NCBI GenBank assembly: GCA_032622095.1
Contig: CP136066.1
Span: 91,657,319 to 91,721,318 of the forward strand
DNA from: Siphonodentalium dalli
Taxonomy: Eukaryota > Mollusca > Scaphopoda > Gadilida > Siphonodentaliidae
Direction of reading: 5' to 3'
DNA: 64,000 nucleotides
How positions within the stretch are numbered: position 1 is the first letter of the stretch; each line of letters starts with the position of its first letter. The notes beneath the pieces were generated by a model. The model had not been told where the DNA came from, did not search any database, and was given only the letters and a program-made list of their open reading frames with translations. The translations under genes were made by a program, and so were the position numbers. Of the stretch, positions 1-11,100 are shown one piece after another.

Positions 1-839
1 TTAATAGTTAATGATATGCCTCACTTACATTACAAAGTTCTGTTCATTTCTTGTTGAAATATGACTAGAATCCCAATTATGATTTTTTGTGAAATTTTAT
101 AACGCATTCTGTAAAATCGAATTTTTGAGAGATCGGAAGGGGTTAGGACCCCAATAATTGTATATTTCGTTGCTCCAATGATCAGTTATATTTGTGAAAA
201 AATGTTATATTTTCAACTTCCGGTGGCCATTTTGGTGGCCATCTTGGATGGTGAGTTTAAATTTATGTCTCAGCTTCACGAAAATATATACATTTGTATA
301 CATTTTACAAGATTTTCCCGCTATAATTTGCATAAAACTTACTTAGGGTCTGGTCTGAAAAACGGCAGCCATGATGGACGCCATCTTGTCTGGAGTCTAC
401 ACGGCCACTTTTTTTCTTGTTAACATTGCTTAAAAGTTGAAGGACATAATAAGGAACAAAATGAGTGGGGTGAAGTTAAGTCCCAGGGGGGGTGCAAGGG
501 TACCCCTATTAGCTCCCGGACTAATGCCACTCAAATTTTTGTTATCGATATTAAAGTCTCATCCTTTCGGCAACATGGAATTTTGTTTTAATATAGTAAT
601 TTGCCTTTTATCAGTGATGAAATGAGAAATGGTAATTGTCTTTTTTTGCTAACATTAAATTAAATTAAATAAATTAAGTAAAATACAGTGAAATTATTGT
701 TTATTACATTTTTGCGCACGTTGGCATCTCTCTGAGTGCATTCTAGTTAACAGTTACATACAGTGTATACAACAAGAGATTTCTGGCAGTGCTGGCATAC
801 ACCCACGGTGGCAAATTCGAACGGACAAAGTATGGGTGA
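1..839. other. Intergenic AT-rich DNA, no gene seen
   Basis: Only short open frames are present, none with recognisable protein content. A short GGTGGCCATCTTGG piece at about 220-250 resembles the core of the Helentron-like repeat seen at 46-48 kb. Nothing else is supported. Confidence 0.5.
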
Positions 840-1440
840 GATATCTGCTAAAAAAAAATTCATATAAACAAAGATAAATAACTGTAGAATAAACAGAACG
901 ATTGAACACTCAATTGATTGCCATCATAATAGTGAACATCCATACCAAATTTCATTGATATCCGTCAACCGTTGTTGGAGATATGGACAAAAAACCAACA
1001 CTTCCAAATCTACAAAGATGAATAACTTTAGAATGGAAAACCGGAAAAAAACGATTGAACACTTAATAAAACAATTGAACACTCAATTGACTGCCCTCAT
1101 AGTAGTGAAAATCCATACCAAATTTCATTGATATCCGTCAACCGGTGGTGGAGATATCTGCTTGGACAGCCAAAAAAACAATATTTCAGATAAACAGACG
1201 AATAACTCTAGAACAGAAAATCCGAAACAAAAATGATTGAACACTCTTTTGAATGCCCTCATAGTAGTGAACATCCATACCGAATTTCATTCAGATCCGA
1301 CAACTGGTGTTTGAGATATCTGCCTGGACGGACTGACAGACGGATGGAAAAACAGAGGGATAGATGTCCGGACGGAATGACAGGACAGACAAGGTCAATC
1401 CTGTATACCCCCATTCTTTTTGAGAGTGGAGTATAAATAT
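840..1440 (-). repeat. Pearl-like tandem core units (about 3-4 copies)
   Basis: Three to four diverged units recur here, each with a 'gaataactctagaa' block, an 'atgattgaacactc' block and a 'catagtagtgaacatcca' block, followed by a gacggacagacagacgg-like run. The same unit appears in the opposite orientation at 31015-31790, so this is a dispersed family with tandemly repeated cores. Confidence 0.75.
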
Positions 1441-2340
1441 TATTTATAAGTGAGCTGAGTTACAGCTCAGTTATAGGATTAATAATTTCTAAATCGAGCT
1501 GGGTGGGAGGGGCTAATTTTTTGTTTGTTAACACTTTCGCTGCCAAACGCGCATAAATGCGAACTTCGAAGACGCTGCCAATCGCGCATTTTTGCGAATT
1601 TGGTATGTAGTCTAATGTATGGGATATAACTCAATTCTTTCCGGCATGTTTGACAGTGTACAATGTATTTATCTGTAGTACTGTTGCGCGCGAACAAATT
1701 AAAGCGACAATGTCCTCAAGGTCATGCTATTTCTGACGTTATGGAAGTACAGTCAGAGCCGGAATATTGCGTCATTGTTGTTAGCACGTGGTTATCAGTC
1801 GAAAATGGCTAGGAAGTGTGGGCGTGTTTCCCAGCCAGAAGAGGCTGCAAGAAATCCCTTTCCGGTACGGGAGTATCATCGCGTTCAGGAATCAAAGATA
1901 TTTGCCGATGTCAGACGGGGATTGAACTTCAAGGCTATTGAATAAAATAATTATAACTATTCGGTGATGTGGTTTGTGATGTATTTTCCATTTGAGTTGA
2001 CGACAACAACAACAATTAATGAGACGTTCCTCGTGCATCATTTCGTATCATTATAGCCATAATCCTTATAACCATAATCCTTATAACAATAATCCTTATA
2101 ACAATAATCCTTATAACAATAAGGCAGCTAGTTAAAATGGTTCTGTTTCAAGTTATCCAATCTACTAGGGTGAGATAATACAATCAATTTCGAATATGGA
2201 ATAACATTTTATTGAAAATAACAACCATATATGCCCAAATTTATGGAACATGCACAAAAATGTAATGGTTGTAAATAAACAATAAAAAATAGAAATAAAA
2301 AATCCGCTGCTTTATAATTATAATGGTGATATAAAAAATA
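1441..2340. other. Intergenic, mostly unexplained; 15-bp tandem repeat at 2058-2120
   Basis: About four copies of a 15-bp unit (ccataatccttataa / caataatccttataa) lie at 2058-2120. A block at about 1530-1600 begins with TTAACACTTTCGCTGCCAAA and contains paired GCGCAT motifs, which may be the end of a TTAA-targeting element. No coding sequence was recognised. Confidence 0.5.
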
Positions 2341-2810
2341 ATCAATATAAAATAGTCATCCTGACTGTTCACAAATGAATTAACCACCTGTAAATTATAA
2401 TGGTCATAATAGGCATTAGTATCATCCGCAAAAAGTATCAAATTTCAGATCTTTACATATGTTAGGCAAATCATTCATGTATATGAGAAAGAGAAGGGGA
2501 CCAAGAATTGACCCCTGTGGAACACCACACTGGCAGGAAATAGATATCTGGCTAGATATATAACCATCATATTGTACTGATTGCTTCCTATTCGATAAAT
2601 AGCTACAAAACCAATTCAGTGCAACCCCTCGACATCCATAATGTTCAAGTTTGCTAAGCATTATTTTATGATTTATTGTATCAAAAGCTTTTGATAGGTC
2701 TAAAAAAAACTCCAATGGTAGTTTCCTTTTTGTCAAGTGCCCCAGTTATTTTTTCCAATAAGTCAGTTAGATTATGATTTCGATCATAGAAATTTACTAT
2801 CGCCAAGGGA
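2340..2810 (-). pseudogene. Non-LTR retrotransposon (LINE) reverse transcriptase fragment
   Basis: The minus-strand translation shows [19 protein letters not shown], then [49 protein letters not shown] and, after a frameshift near 2435, LFADDTN (the catalytic xADD box). At least two frameshifts (near 2700 and 2435) break it. Both ends are missing. The motif spelling suits a CR1/Jockey-group LINE. It is a dead copy upstream of TDRD9. Confidence 0.93.
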
Positions 2811-2931
2811 TGGGCTAAACATCTGCCGATCGTAAACGGCCTCATGTTTTTTTGTTTTTGAAAAAAAAATGGCCATAACTCCATAAAAAAAAATTGGTTC
2901 AAATTGATATTCGAACCATGGGAGACTCGCG

Positions 2932-3687
2932 GGTTCTACTAAACGCAGCAAGTCCCTGGATATGCAGCAAGTCCCCGGTAAACGCAACAAGTCCCTGGTA
3001 AATGCAGCAAGTCCCTCAAATTTAGGGTGGATTAGCATGGAGTTGTTGATGAGTTTAATCAGTGTTTTATTATCCATTTGATTTATGATCTGTGGCAGTA
3101 GATTAGAGTTGATTGGAAATCTTTATCCCTTTATAATTATTTAAGATGGTTATTTGTAGATTTGTATACATAAAATAAAAGTTTTTCTAAGTTTAATTAA
3201 GTTGCTATTTCTTTTATTCTACTCACTATTTAATATAATTTAACATAACATAACAGGCGATGGAAGCTGTTTTTATCGTTCGCCATCCATGGCATTATAT
3301 GGAAGTCAGACCAACCATCCGCTGATTCGACTACTCACAGCAATAGAAATAATAATAATAATAATATGTATTCTACTATTCTCATGTTACTTGTTTGCAT
3401 TTACCAATAAAAAAAATCCAAAATAAATCCAACTCTTAATTTTATCATTCAATGATTCAGTCCCACAAATCAGTCCAATTCCCTTCAATAACCTATCAGT
3501 ATAACGATCAATTTAAAGCCCTTTGTAATCAGCACCTCCACTGATTAAACATATCGGTGTGTAAACACGCATGACTAATCCGCCGCAATCCACCCTGGGC
3601 GAGAGGGACTTGCTGCATTTAACAGGGACTTGCTGCATTTACCGGGGACTTGCTGCATATCCAGGGACGTGCTGCGTTTAGTAGAAC
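2932..3687. mobile_element. TIR element with subterminal CAGCAAGTCCC repeats, inserted in a MITE-A copy
   Basis: The ends GGTTCTACTAAACGCAGCAA and its reverse complement (3668-3687) form terminal inverted repeats. Inside each end are three to four copies of TGCAGCAAGTCCC about 20 bp apart, facing inward. The interior is non-coding. Flanks on both sides match MITE-A arms (GGAGACTCGC on the left; TATATAAGAGAA and ATCATGAAAGGG on the right), so it probably jumped into one. A truncated relative lies at 12545-12780. Confidence 0.75.
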
Positions 3688-3775
3688 CGATACTGAGTCG
3701 TATATATAAGAGAACGCATGGCATCTTTAATGCTGCACCAGTGCAGCAGCTCTCATCATGAAAGGGTTATTACAA
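3688..3775. mobile_element. Right remnant of a MITE-A copy
   Basis: TATATAAGAGAA, GCTGCACCAGTGCAGC and ATCATGAAAGGGTTA match the right half of the MITE-A family seen complete at 33744-34002. Confidence 0.65.
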
Positions 3776-3904
3776 TAAATTTGCGGCTGCGGGATAACTC
3801 TATCTAAAAATTCAAAAAAGTAGTAACGAAAAATTGTTCCAATTGATTACCGCATTATATAAGAAAAATTTATATCAAATCAATATTATTTGAAAGAAGC
3901 GGTT

Positions 3905-4400
3905 TTTTTTACCCATACTTATTATTGTATACTCTTGAAATTATATAAAACCTATTTAGGAAGAGATCCTTGAACCAGCTTGTTCGTCCGTCTGTCCATC
4001 CGTCCATCCGCAGATGCAATTTTGTCCGAGCTTTTTTCCTACATTTTTTTGTCAATTTTTTTCAAACCTGGCACAGATATTTAGTACCATGGGATCCTGT
4101 GAACCTGCGATTATGAGGTCTGTTTGACTTTTTTTGTGTGGAGATCTCCCTTTGGAGTATGCATTGGTATACCTTTGTCCGAGCTTTTATTCCTACATTT
4201 TTTTGTCAAAGTTTTTTTAAACTTTGCACAGATATTTAGTACCATGGGAAACTGTGCCCCCCGGATCTTACTCCCAAACTCCAATCTGGGGACATCATTG
4301 CATTCAATAATTACTCTTAGAAAATATTCTTTTTCTACCAAAACATTGGTACGAATATACAACCAAGGCACTCAGCAATCTCCATACAGCGCCCTCTCAG
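3905..4400 (+). repeat. Pearl-like element, two core units after a GTCY microsatellite
   Basis: A cgtccgtctgtccatccgtc run at about 3985 is followed by two ~170-bp units. Each unit contains 'tttttgtcaa', 'ttgcacagatatttagtacc' and 'atggga'. Open frames here on both strands are shadows of the repeat. Confidence 0.6.
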
Positions 4401-4479
4401 TTATCATGTCACTGGCATAGATCACTGCCACAAGGATGGTACTTTGCGGACCGATACGTCTATTTTTACGTATCGTCTG

Positions 4480-4956
4480 AACTATATTTAGTCACCTATT
4501 TATCTTATTTTGACCACCACTAGTTTGCAAAAATGTTTTTATTTTGGTATTGATAAGAACAATATGAACTGAGCCAGACATGGACAATTTTAATCCTAAA
4601 ATATAAGAACTAAGATCATGTCAGAAATCCGTACAAAATGTCCCTGTGGCAGTGGTGTCTCAGTGGTGTCTGGAGTTTGGGCAGTCCGACGGTCCCAATG
4701 GTCACACTCGTCGAATTGGCTTACATTCCGAGGAATCTACGGAAAGTACCGAGGTGTGCGATTGCGTTGGTCCAGCACCCGATTTTGCTAGACTCGTTGT
4801 GTGTTCGTCGTTTTATAATAAGAACTGTTTTATCGCACCATATTTTGTGCTCCGAGTAGGCAAAACGAGAAAACCCAAATCTTAACAGAGAAAATGTGTA
4901 AACATTGATGTTTTCTGTACATTTTTGTGTGAAATTGTCATTTAAAAGACCTCAAT
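4480..4956 (+). promoter_or_regulatory. Presumed TDRD9 upstream/5' UTR region
   Basis: This is the non-coding stretch directly before the initiator ATG. No clear TATA box or initiator can be defended. Several short upstream ATG frames exist before 4957. It is labelled as promoter/5' UTR only by position, and a further upstream untranslated exon is possible. Confidence 0.3.
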
Positions 4957-5129
4957 ATGACATCGAGAGTTGTAGCAGACATAACTCGGGACCAAATCGA
5001 CGATTGGTTCGCAATTGGCAAGAAAACAGTCAGAAAAGTCGAAACAATTCCAAAACATGCACCAAAGGAACCAGACGAAGACGAGACACGTGCCAAATCG
5101 AGCTTCGCGTACACGTCCGCATTCAAAAG
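4957..5129 (+). CDS. TDRD9: TDRD9 coding exon 1 (residues 1-57 plus 2 nt)
   Basis: This exon starts at the initiator ATG and encodes the TDRD9-typical N-terminus (ITRDQIDDWFAIG, then KVETIP) and an acidic/basic linker ending in TSAFK. The inferred donor is AAAAG|gtccga, a weak 5' splice site. It was chosen because the leftover AG joins exon 2 in frame to give FKR-SEDF, resembling the vertebrate FER-SLSQ junction. Reading through instead runs into sequence resembling a dispersed repeat. The next 13.2 kb are intron. Confidence 0.85.
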
Positions 5130-8100
5130 GTCCGATATCTTGACGCATGTGCATATCTTGGATTTTGCTTTTTGTATTACTAAATCATTCTGTGCACCAG
5201 TCCTACTAAAGAACAAACACAAACAAACTAGCGCTGAAACGGATATCCGGTTTACAACCGGCCACCGTCAGCAATCGTTTGAAGTAGGAATCTAGGATCA
5301 ACCGGTTAACCACTATGTAATACACACACGCGATGACAATGACAAAAACTAACGTATTCTGACACGTACTTAATCACCGCCAAATTGAATACAGCAGCTT
5401 GATCAGTTGATCACTCAAGGCTAAAAGTGGTATGCAGTTGCGATTTAGCGTATTCAAAGTCAAAATCTGATGCGAGATCAAAAGTCTTCCATAAATTGCT
5501 GGTTACATAGTCTGGCTTTGGCAGGTTAACATCAAAGATGCATTATGTTGTCATGTTCCGATGTCCGAGGAAACAAGTGCACCGAGTCTTCGGCACAGAT
5601 CAATACAATCGTTTCAATGCAGTGTGCTGTATGGCCTGCAGACTTTCATTTTTAGAAAATGTAGGCGCACATATAGTCCCGCTCGCTGGGTTTTGGGTCC
5701 AGGCGCGCAGTTTCTATCAAGATAAAATAAACAGCGGATTGCCGGAAATACATTCATAAATACCGCGTAAATTGAATTAGTTAACTCACGATCGATGTCC
5801 AGTGAATCTCTTTGATGGTTTAACACTGCTTAATCCACTATCCATAAGCACAAGTGAATGTTACACACTATGTTTTATATTGTACATGCTCCTATATTAA
5901 TTGTAATTAATAATTATTAATAAAGAATCAATTTAATGCTCCATAATATTCCATGCTGACAGAATAATATCAACATCTCCCGGCCACGTGGTCTCGCTTT
6001 GATTTTCCAGGAATTTATGTGACGTCATAAGCCATACATAGAAATCATTCAAATGTATTTTTAGCTTCGAATCATTCAGACAGATAGTGCATTCGACACC
6101 GTGTGACCTCAAATAATTTACTGGTGTCGGTGATCAAACGTCGGGCCGGTTGATCGACACCGCACTGTGAATGGAAAGTTGTGGAATTGGTAAATAGGGC
6201 GCGGCACCTTTGATCTCGCGACACATCATACAGGCATTCTCGCAACGCGTTAATAAAACGGAAAATGGGACACATTATTAACCAATCTCGTCTTGGTAGA
6301 CACTGAAAATAGCGTTATCAGGTTCGGCCAACTTCAGGCGCGCGATGGTGCGCAAGAGCGATCGCGCACCTCAAAAATGAAAGTCTGATGGCCTGTCATG
6401 TGACATCTACTATCCGACTCACTACTAGTAGTACCTATATGGTATCATGGCTCCTCAAGAAATGCGTAAATCGGATGTCTGGGCGGATTTTGTTCTGCTC
6501 GAAGAAAACAAAAAGAAATTTGCAGAATGCAAACTCTGTAGAACCTGATTTACATGTAATGCAGGGTCCAATACTACCTGGGACCAATAATATTTATCCC
6601 AGATACTTCTAACATTACTGAATTTGAGTAATCTCAGTGGATGAAGTTCCAATGAACTCGCATCAAGTGGTGTTTCCATGCAGTTTTACTCGTTTGCAGC
6701 CTAATGGACCTTTCCACAGCTGTCAATCATATACAGCTATGCTCTCAGTAAGCGACCTGTTTAACGAGGTTATGGGCCGGTACTTACCGTGGTGATACCA
6801 CCAAACTACCGCGGTTATCATTCACTACCGCGACGGAGGGCGGTTGACCTGTAGTACTGGTACGGTATTTTTACCGTTGGTTACCGCAGGTCACCGCGTT
6901 ATTGGTGTTCGTTACCGCCATACACCGCGTTATTTTTTTCGTAACCGCGTTCAAATTACCGCTAACGGCCCTCCACCGCGGGGAGACCACGACTGAAACA
7001 AGGCGTCACACGGTAGGTAAATGATTATGAATAACTTTTGTATTGAATGAATACCTGTAAGCTGCACGTAATTATGAATACGTAATGAATATAAACGAAT
7101 AATAATGCAATCGGATTACATATGAACATGTCGGGTTTACATGTAACATATTACAAATGTACACGTACATCATGTTTAATCACGTCGGCAGTTTTTTAAC
7201 TCAGCTATAGTTGCTTACAGCGACTGGATTACGCAAAACACCGTGGAGTAATAGTTTTGTTGTTAGCATCTATCTTACATATCGTCAAATTATTTACGCA
7301 CCCGATTCCTATATCGGTTTCCACTGATTCCGAATTTTTTTTTTTTTTTTTTTGTGTTTCCGAAATCTAAATTTCTTATAAAATGGGAAAAGTAAATCCT
7401 CCATTTATCTGAATTTGGTCGAAACCAGTGGGGACGGTGCATTAGTAACACTGAGTCCGATTTTAGTCTTGGAGGCCAGGGCGGCGATCATTGCAGAAAT
7501 ATTCATATTCGTTCAAATCTATAGTTTTGTTCATATGCCAAACATAATCGGCACGTAAAATTTCGTAAATAGTATATTGTCGCCAAGACGTATGATTGTA
7601 CTCATGCGTGAAATAGTAAAGCAATTTACAAACATTTGCGCCTGAAGATTTCTTGTCGGTGGGAATAAAATGTATAACTAAGAAAGCGTGGCACATGTCA
7701 TGCAGCAAAGTAAAGTTGTTATCATCACCAATGTGCGCGACAAAAGACACGTAAAACACCAAACCTTGAAAGACACAACGTTGTCAAATCAGGCTTTGAT
7801 TTTGTTACGTGAACATTCATTGAGCTCACGAGTGCGTGTCGGGCGGCATCGTTTGATGTGAAATACACTGAAATTGCAACTTTTGGCGAGGGCATGCACT
7901 TGTAGTTCTCGGTGGGTCGCAGTATAAATTATATCACATACCGGTATTCCTATCTAATCGTTATTCGGAAGAAAACATGCATGGTGTTGGAAAGTTGACC
8001 TCTAGATATGTTTGTTTGGTTATATACATATGTTAATATTGTAACATAATTATTTAAAGTGATAGAATTCGGTGTGTTTTAGTCCTTGTTAGTTTAATCC

Positions 8101-11100
8101 CGATACGGTAGCAATAAAGAGCGTTTGTCTCACTTTTGTGCGACAAATATTTAGAAATAGCTATTACGTGCACAACATTTTAAAGATCGAATGAGACTTG
8201 TCTGTTTAAAGCCACGTGGCGGTTCACACATAATATTATTCACAATACCAAAATAGATCAATAAATATCTGAACTACCTTCTGCGAGCATTATGTAAGCC
8301 AAACGGACGCATTGAAGTAATGGAAATACAAGTGTCCAAAACCCAAAACAGCCATTCGCGCGTCACGTGTGTAGTTTTACTAATAGCACCATCAACAAAA
8401 CACAAATATTTATTTCACCCATTGAGGCCAGTTATTAAAAGACATGACAACATCTTAATTTAAGTGTCCCGTGCCCTATATTAACAAAGTCTGCCAGCTG
8501 CAGTATGACGTAATCAGTGACACATGCTTTTGCGTAGAATGTGTTTTTTTCCTGGATATACGGGAGTTCCACTTTGTGTCTGTTATTGCTAAGACAATAA
8601 TTCCCGTTATACGAACAAATGGTGTTTGTGATAATGTGATTTGCAGTTAATGAATGTCAATAAAGTTAATAACGATATTTATTCTGGGGACTATTTAAAT
8701 AGTGTCGTTATCATTCAATTTAGGGATCACGTACATCTGAACATTGACATAAACTGTAGATACAGGATTTATCGAGCTGTCTAAAATGGCCGAAATCATT
8801 TGTTCCCTTCCCGATAACCAACACTGATTACAAATAGTGTCATTTATGGGAATTTTTGGCAATAAAACGAGACTAGAAATGTTATTGTAATATTTTAATA
8901 TTCACATTAATTGAAAAATGACTTTCTCAAAGTAACTTATACTTACCTTTACTTAATCTGGAAGCCCGTTATAATGGGCATATTTCCCGATACTCGGCTT
9001 TCATCTATTTCAATATTTCAATAATACACTTCACGGTACACAATCATGGACGGAGATCGTGAGAACGGCCGTCCTATTTTTGGAAGATTGACGGTCAGCC
9101 ATCGAATCCCGTCATTAACCTAGTTTCAAAAATGCTACCGCGTATCGGTAATGTCACCGCGTTTGTGCAGTGCATTACCGCGTGCCACCGCGCTACCAAC
9201 ATTCGTTACCGCTGGTATTGCGGTGGTACCGTGAACGTCGCGGTGGTACCGCGGTACGCGCATGGTAGTGCAACCGCGAATCCGCGGTATTGCACCGCGG
9301 TATTAACACATGTACACCTCGTTAAAACAGGTCGCTTAATTTGAGCAGTGCTGTATTTATTAGCCGATATTTTCGACCAATCAGCGACTGAGCCGGCCAA
9401 TGGCTGCATTGAAAATTCTGCTGCCATCTTTCTTCACCCTAATTCACTTTACTGCCCAGCGGGGATAACCACGCCTGCCATAAATTGCCAGACTGAAGTA
9501 TAGTGGGTTAGACATCACGCATCGATATGTCTGACCACAAGGAACGACATGTTTCAAATTTGGTGGACTTACCACCAGAATTTGCTGGATTGTTCTTCAA
9601 TTCGACTGGTACTTCATTGAAATCGCGACAACAAGAATACAAGTACTTTAATGAAGGCTACACACATTCAGTTTCAATGTTTATTTGCGGCGACAAACTG
9701 TTTTTCAAAATTTAAAATTTTTGAGAAAGAAAATTCAATCTAAAAATCTAAAAAGAAAATTAAAACTTAAAAAAAAAAAAATTTAAATTAAGTTTTTTTT
9801 ATTTATTTTTGTTCAACAGCAGATCAGAGTTCAATCTAAAAAATTGAATTTAAAATATCAAAATTTGCACGAATCATATACATGAGTCTGTTTCAGCCAG
9901 TGCAAGTGCTGATGTGTTCACTTCGGAAGTTGATCTTGCTTAACAGACAATATTTACATGGGTAGAGTCTTATTACCAGTGGACGGTACTACCGCTGTGG
10001 GCATGATCTCTTTGGAAAGCTCCATTATCAGCATTTGATTATGTTCAATCAGAAAACACTGTTTTCAGCTGATTTCATTTGTTAACTACTTAAAGTTCAT
10101 GAAATTTCATAATGGAGTTTTCTACAGACACACCGACAGCAGTAGTACCGCCCACTGGCAATAAGCCATGTTTGCCCTTATGTTGTAACTAGCTGAAATA
10201 GTCTCCTCGGTGTGCATTGCTTAATACATTTAATTTATGATTTTTTTTTTAACTCCTTTTATATGAACTCCTTGCTCAATTTAACATTTTAATTTAAATT
10301 TAATTGTTTTAATTCTACAAACATTGCTGACTCAATTTAACAAAAATAATAAATAAAATTTAATTAAAAAAAATATATTAAGATTAAAAAAACTAACGGC
10401 GTTATAACATCCGCCTGGGAACCCTGAGTCACCACACCAAATTTGATTGAAATTGGTCCAGAGATCTGGGAGAAAAATTGCGAACAGGCAGGTCCTACTC
10501 TTAGAGTATACATAGCTATAACAGAGAGGTTCTCCTGGAGAACATGCATTCTTTTTGCCTTTAATTGTGAGAATATGATGTTTCATGCAAAATGAAAATA
10601 TGTGTTATAACCATGGATAAATTTCCAACATCATGGCGCAAATAGAATTTCAGTACATTATGATTTGACAACAAACATGTTGTTTGAACAGCCCTGGGAA
10701 TTAAGGAAAATTTGCCTAGGCAATATATTTGCCTAGGTCAAAGAAATTGTCCTAGGCAAAAACAGATTTTGCCTAGGCAATTTTGCAACAATATTGCCAT
10801 CTCAAATCAATATGATTCAATAATAACCTGAATTACTTAAGTTATTTTGGGGAACATTATTTCCAGGCAACTACTCAACATACAGGTATGTGCAATTCCA
10901 CAAATCATCTCCAAAACAAGTGTCCATATTTCGGGTAACTAGTAAATGGCCCAGTGCCATGGAAATAATTGTAGGACAATACATGTAAAGAGTGATTTAA
11001 GGAAGTCATTTTGGCTAGAGGTTCTATTTCTGATAGACACAAATCAATTTTAGTAACCCAATGAACTTGTTTTACCTAGGAAATATAATTGCCTAGGCAA

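Noticed and set aside
4638-4885. Short open frames upstream of the TDRD9 start as a separate gene
   Set aside because: Two overlapping frames without recognised motifs. More likely promoter or 5' UTR sequence.
7463-7762. 99-codon minus-strand open frame inside the innermost element
   Set aside because: It could be part of a lost element gene, but no domain was recognised and no second copy supports it. Left unannotated.
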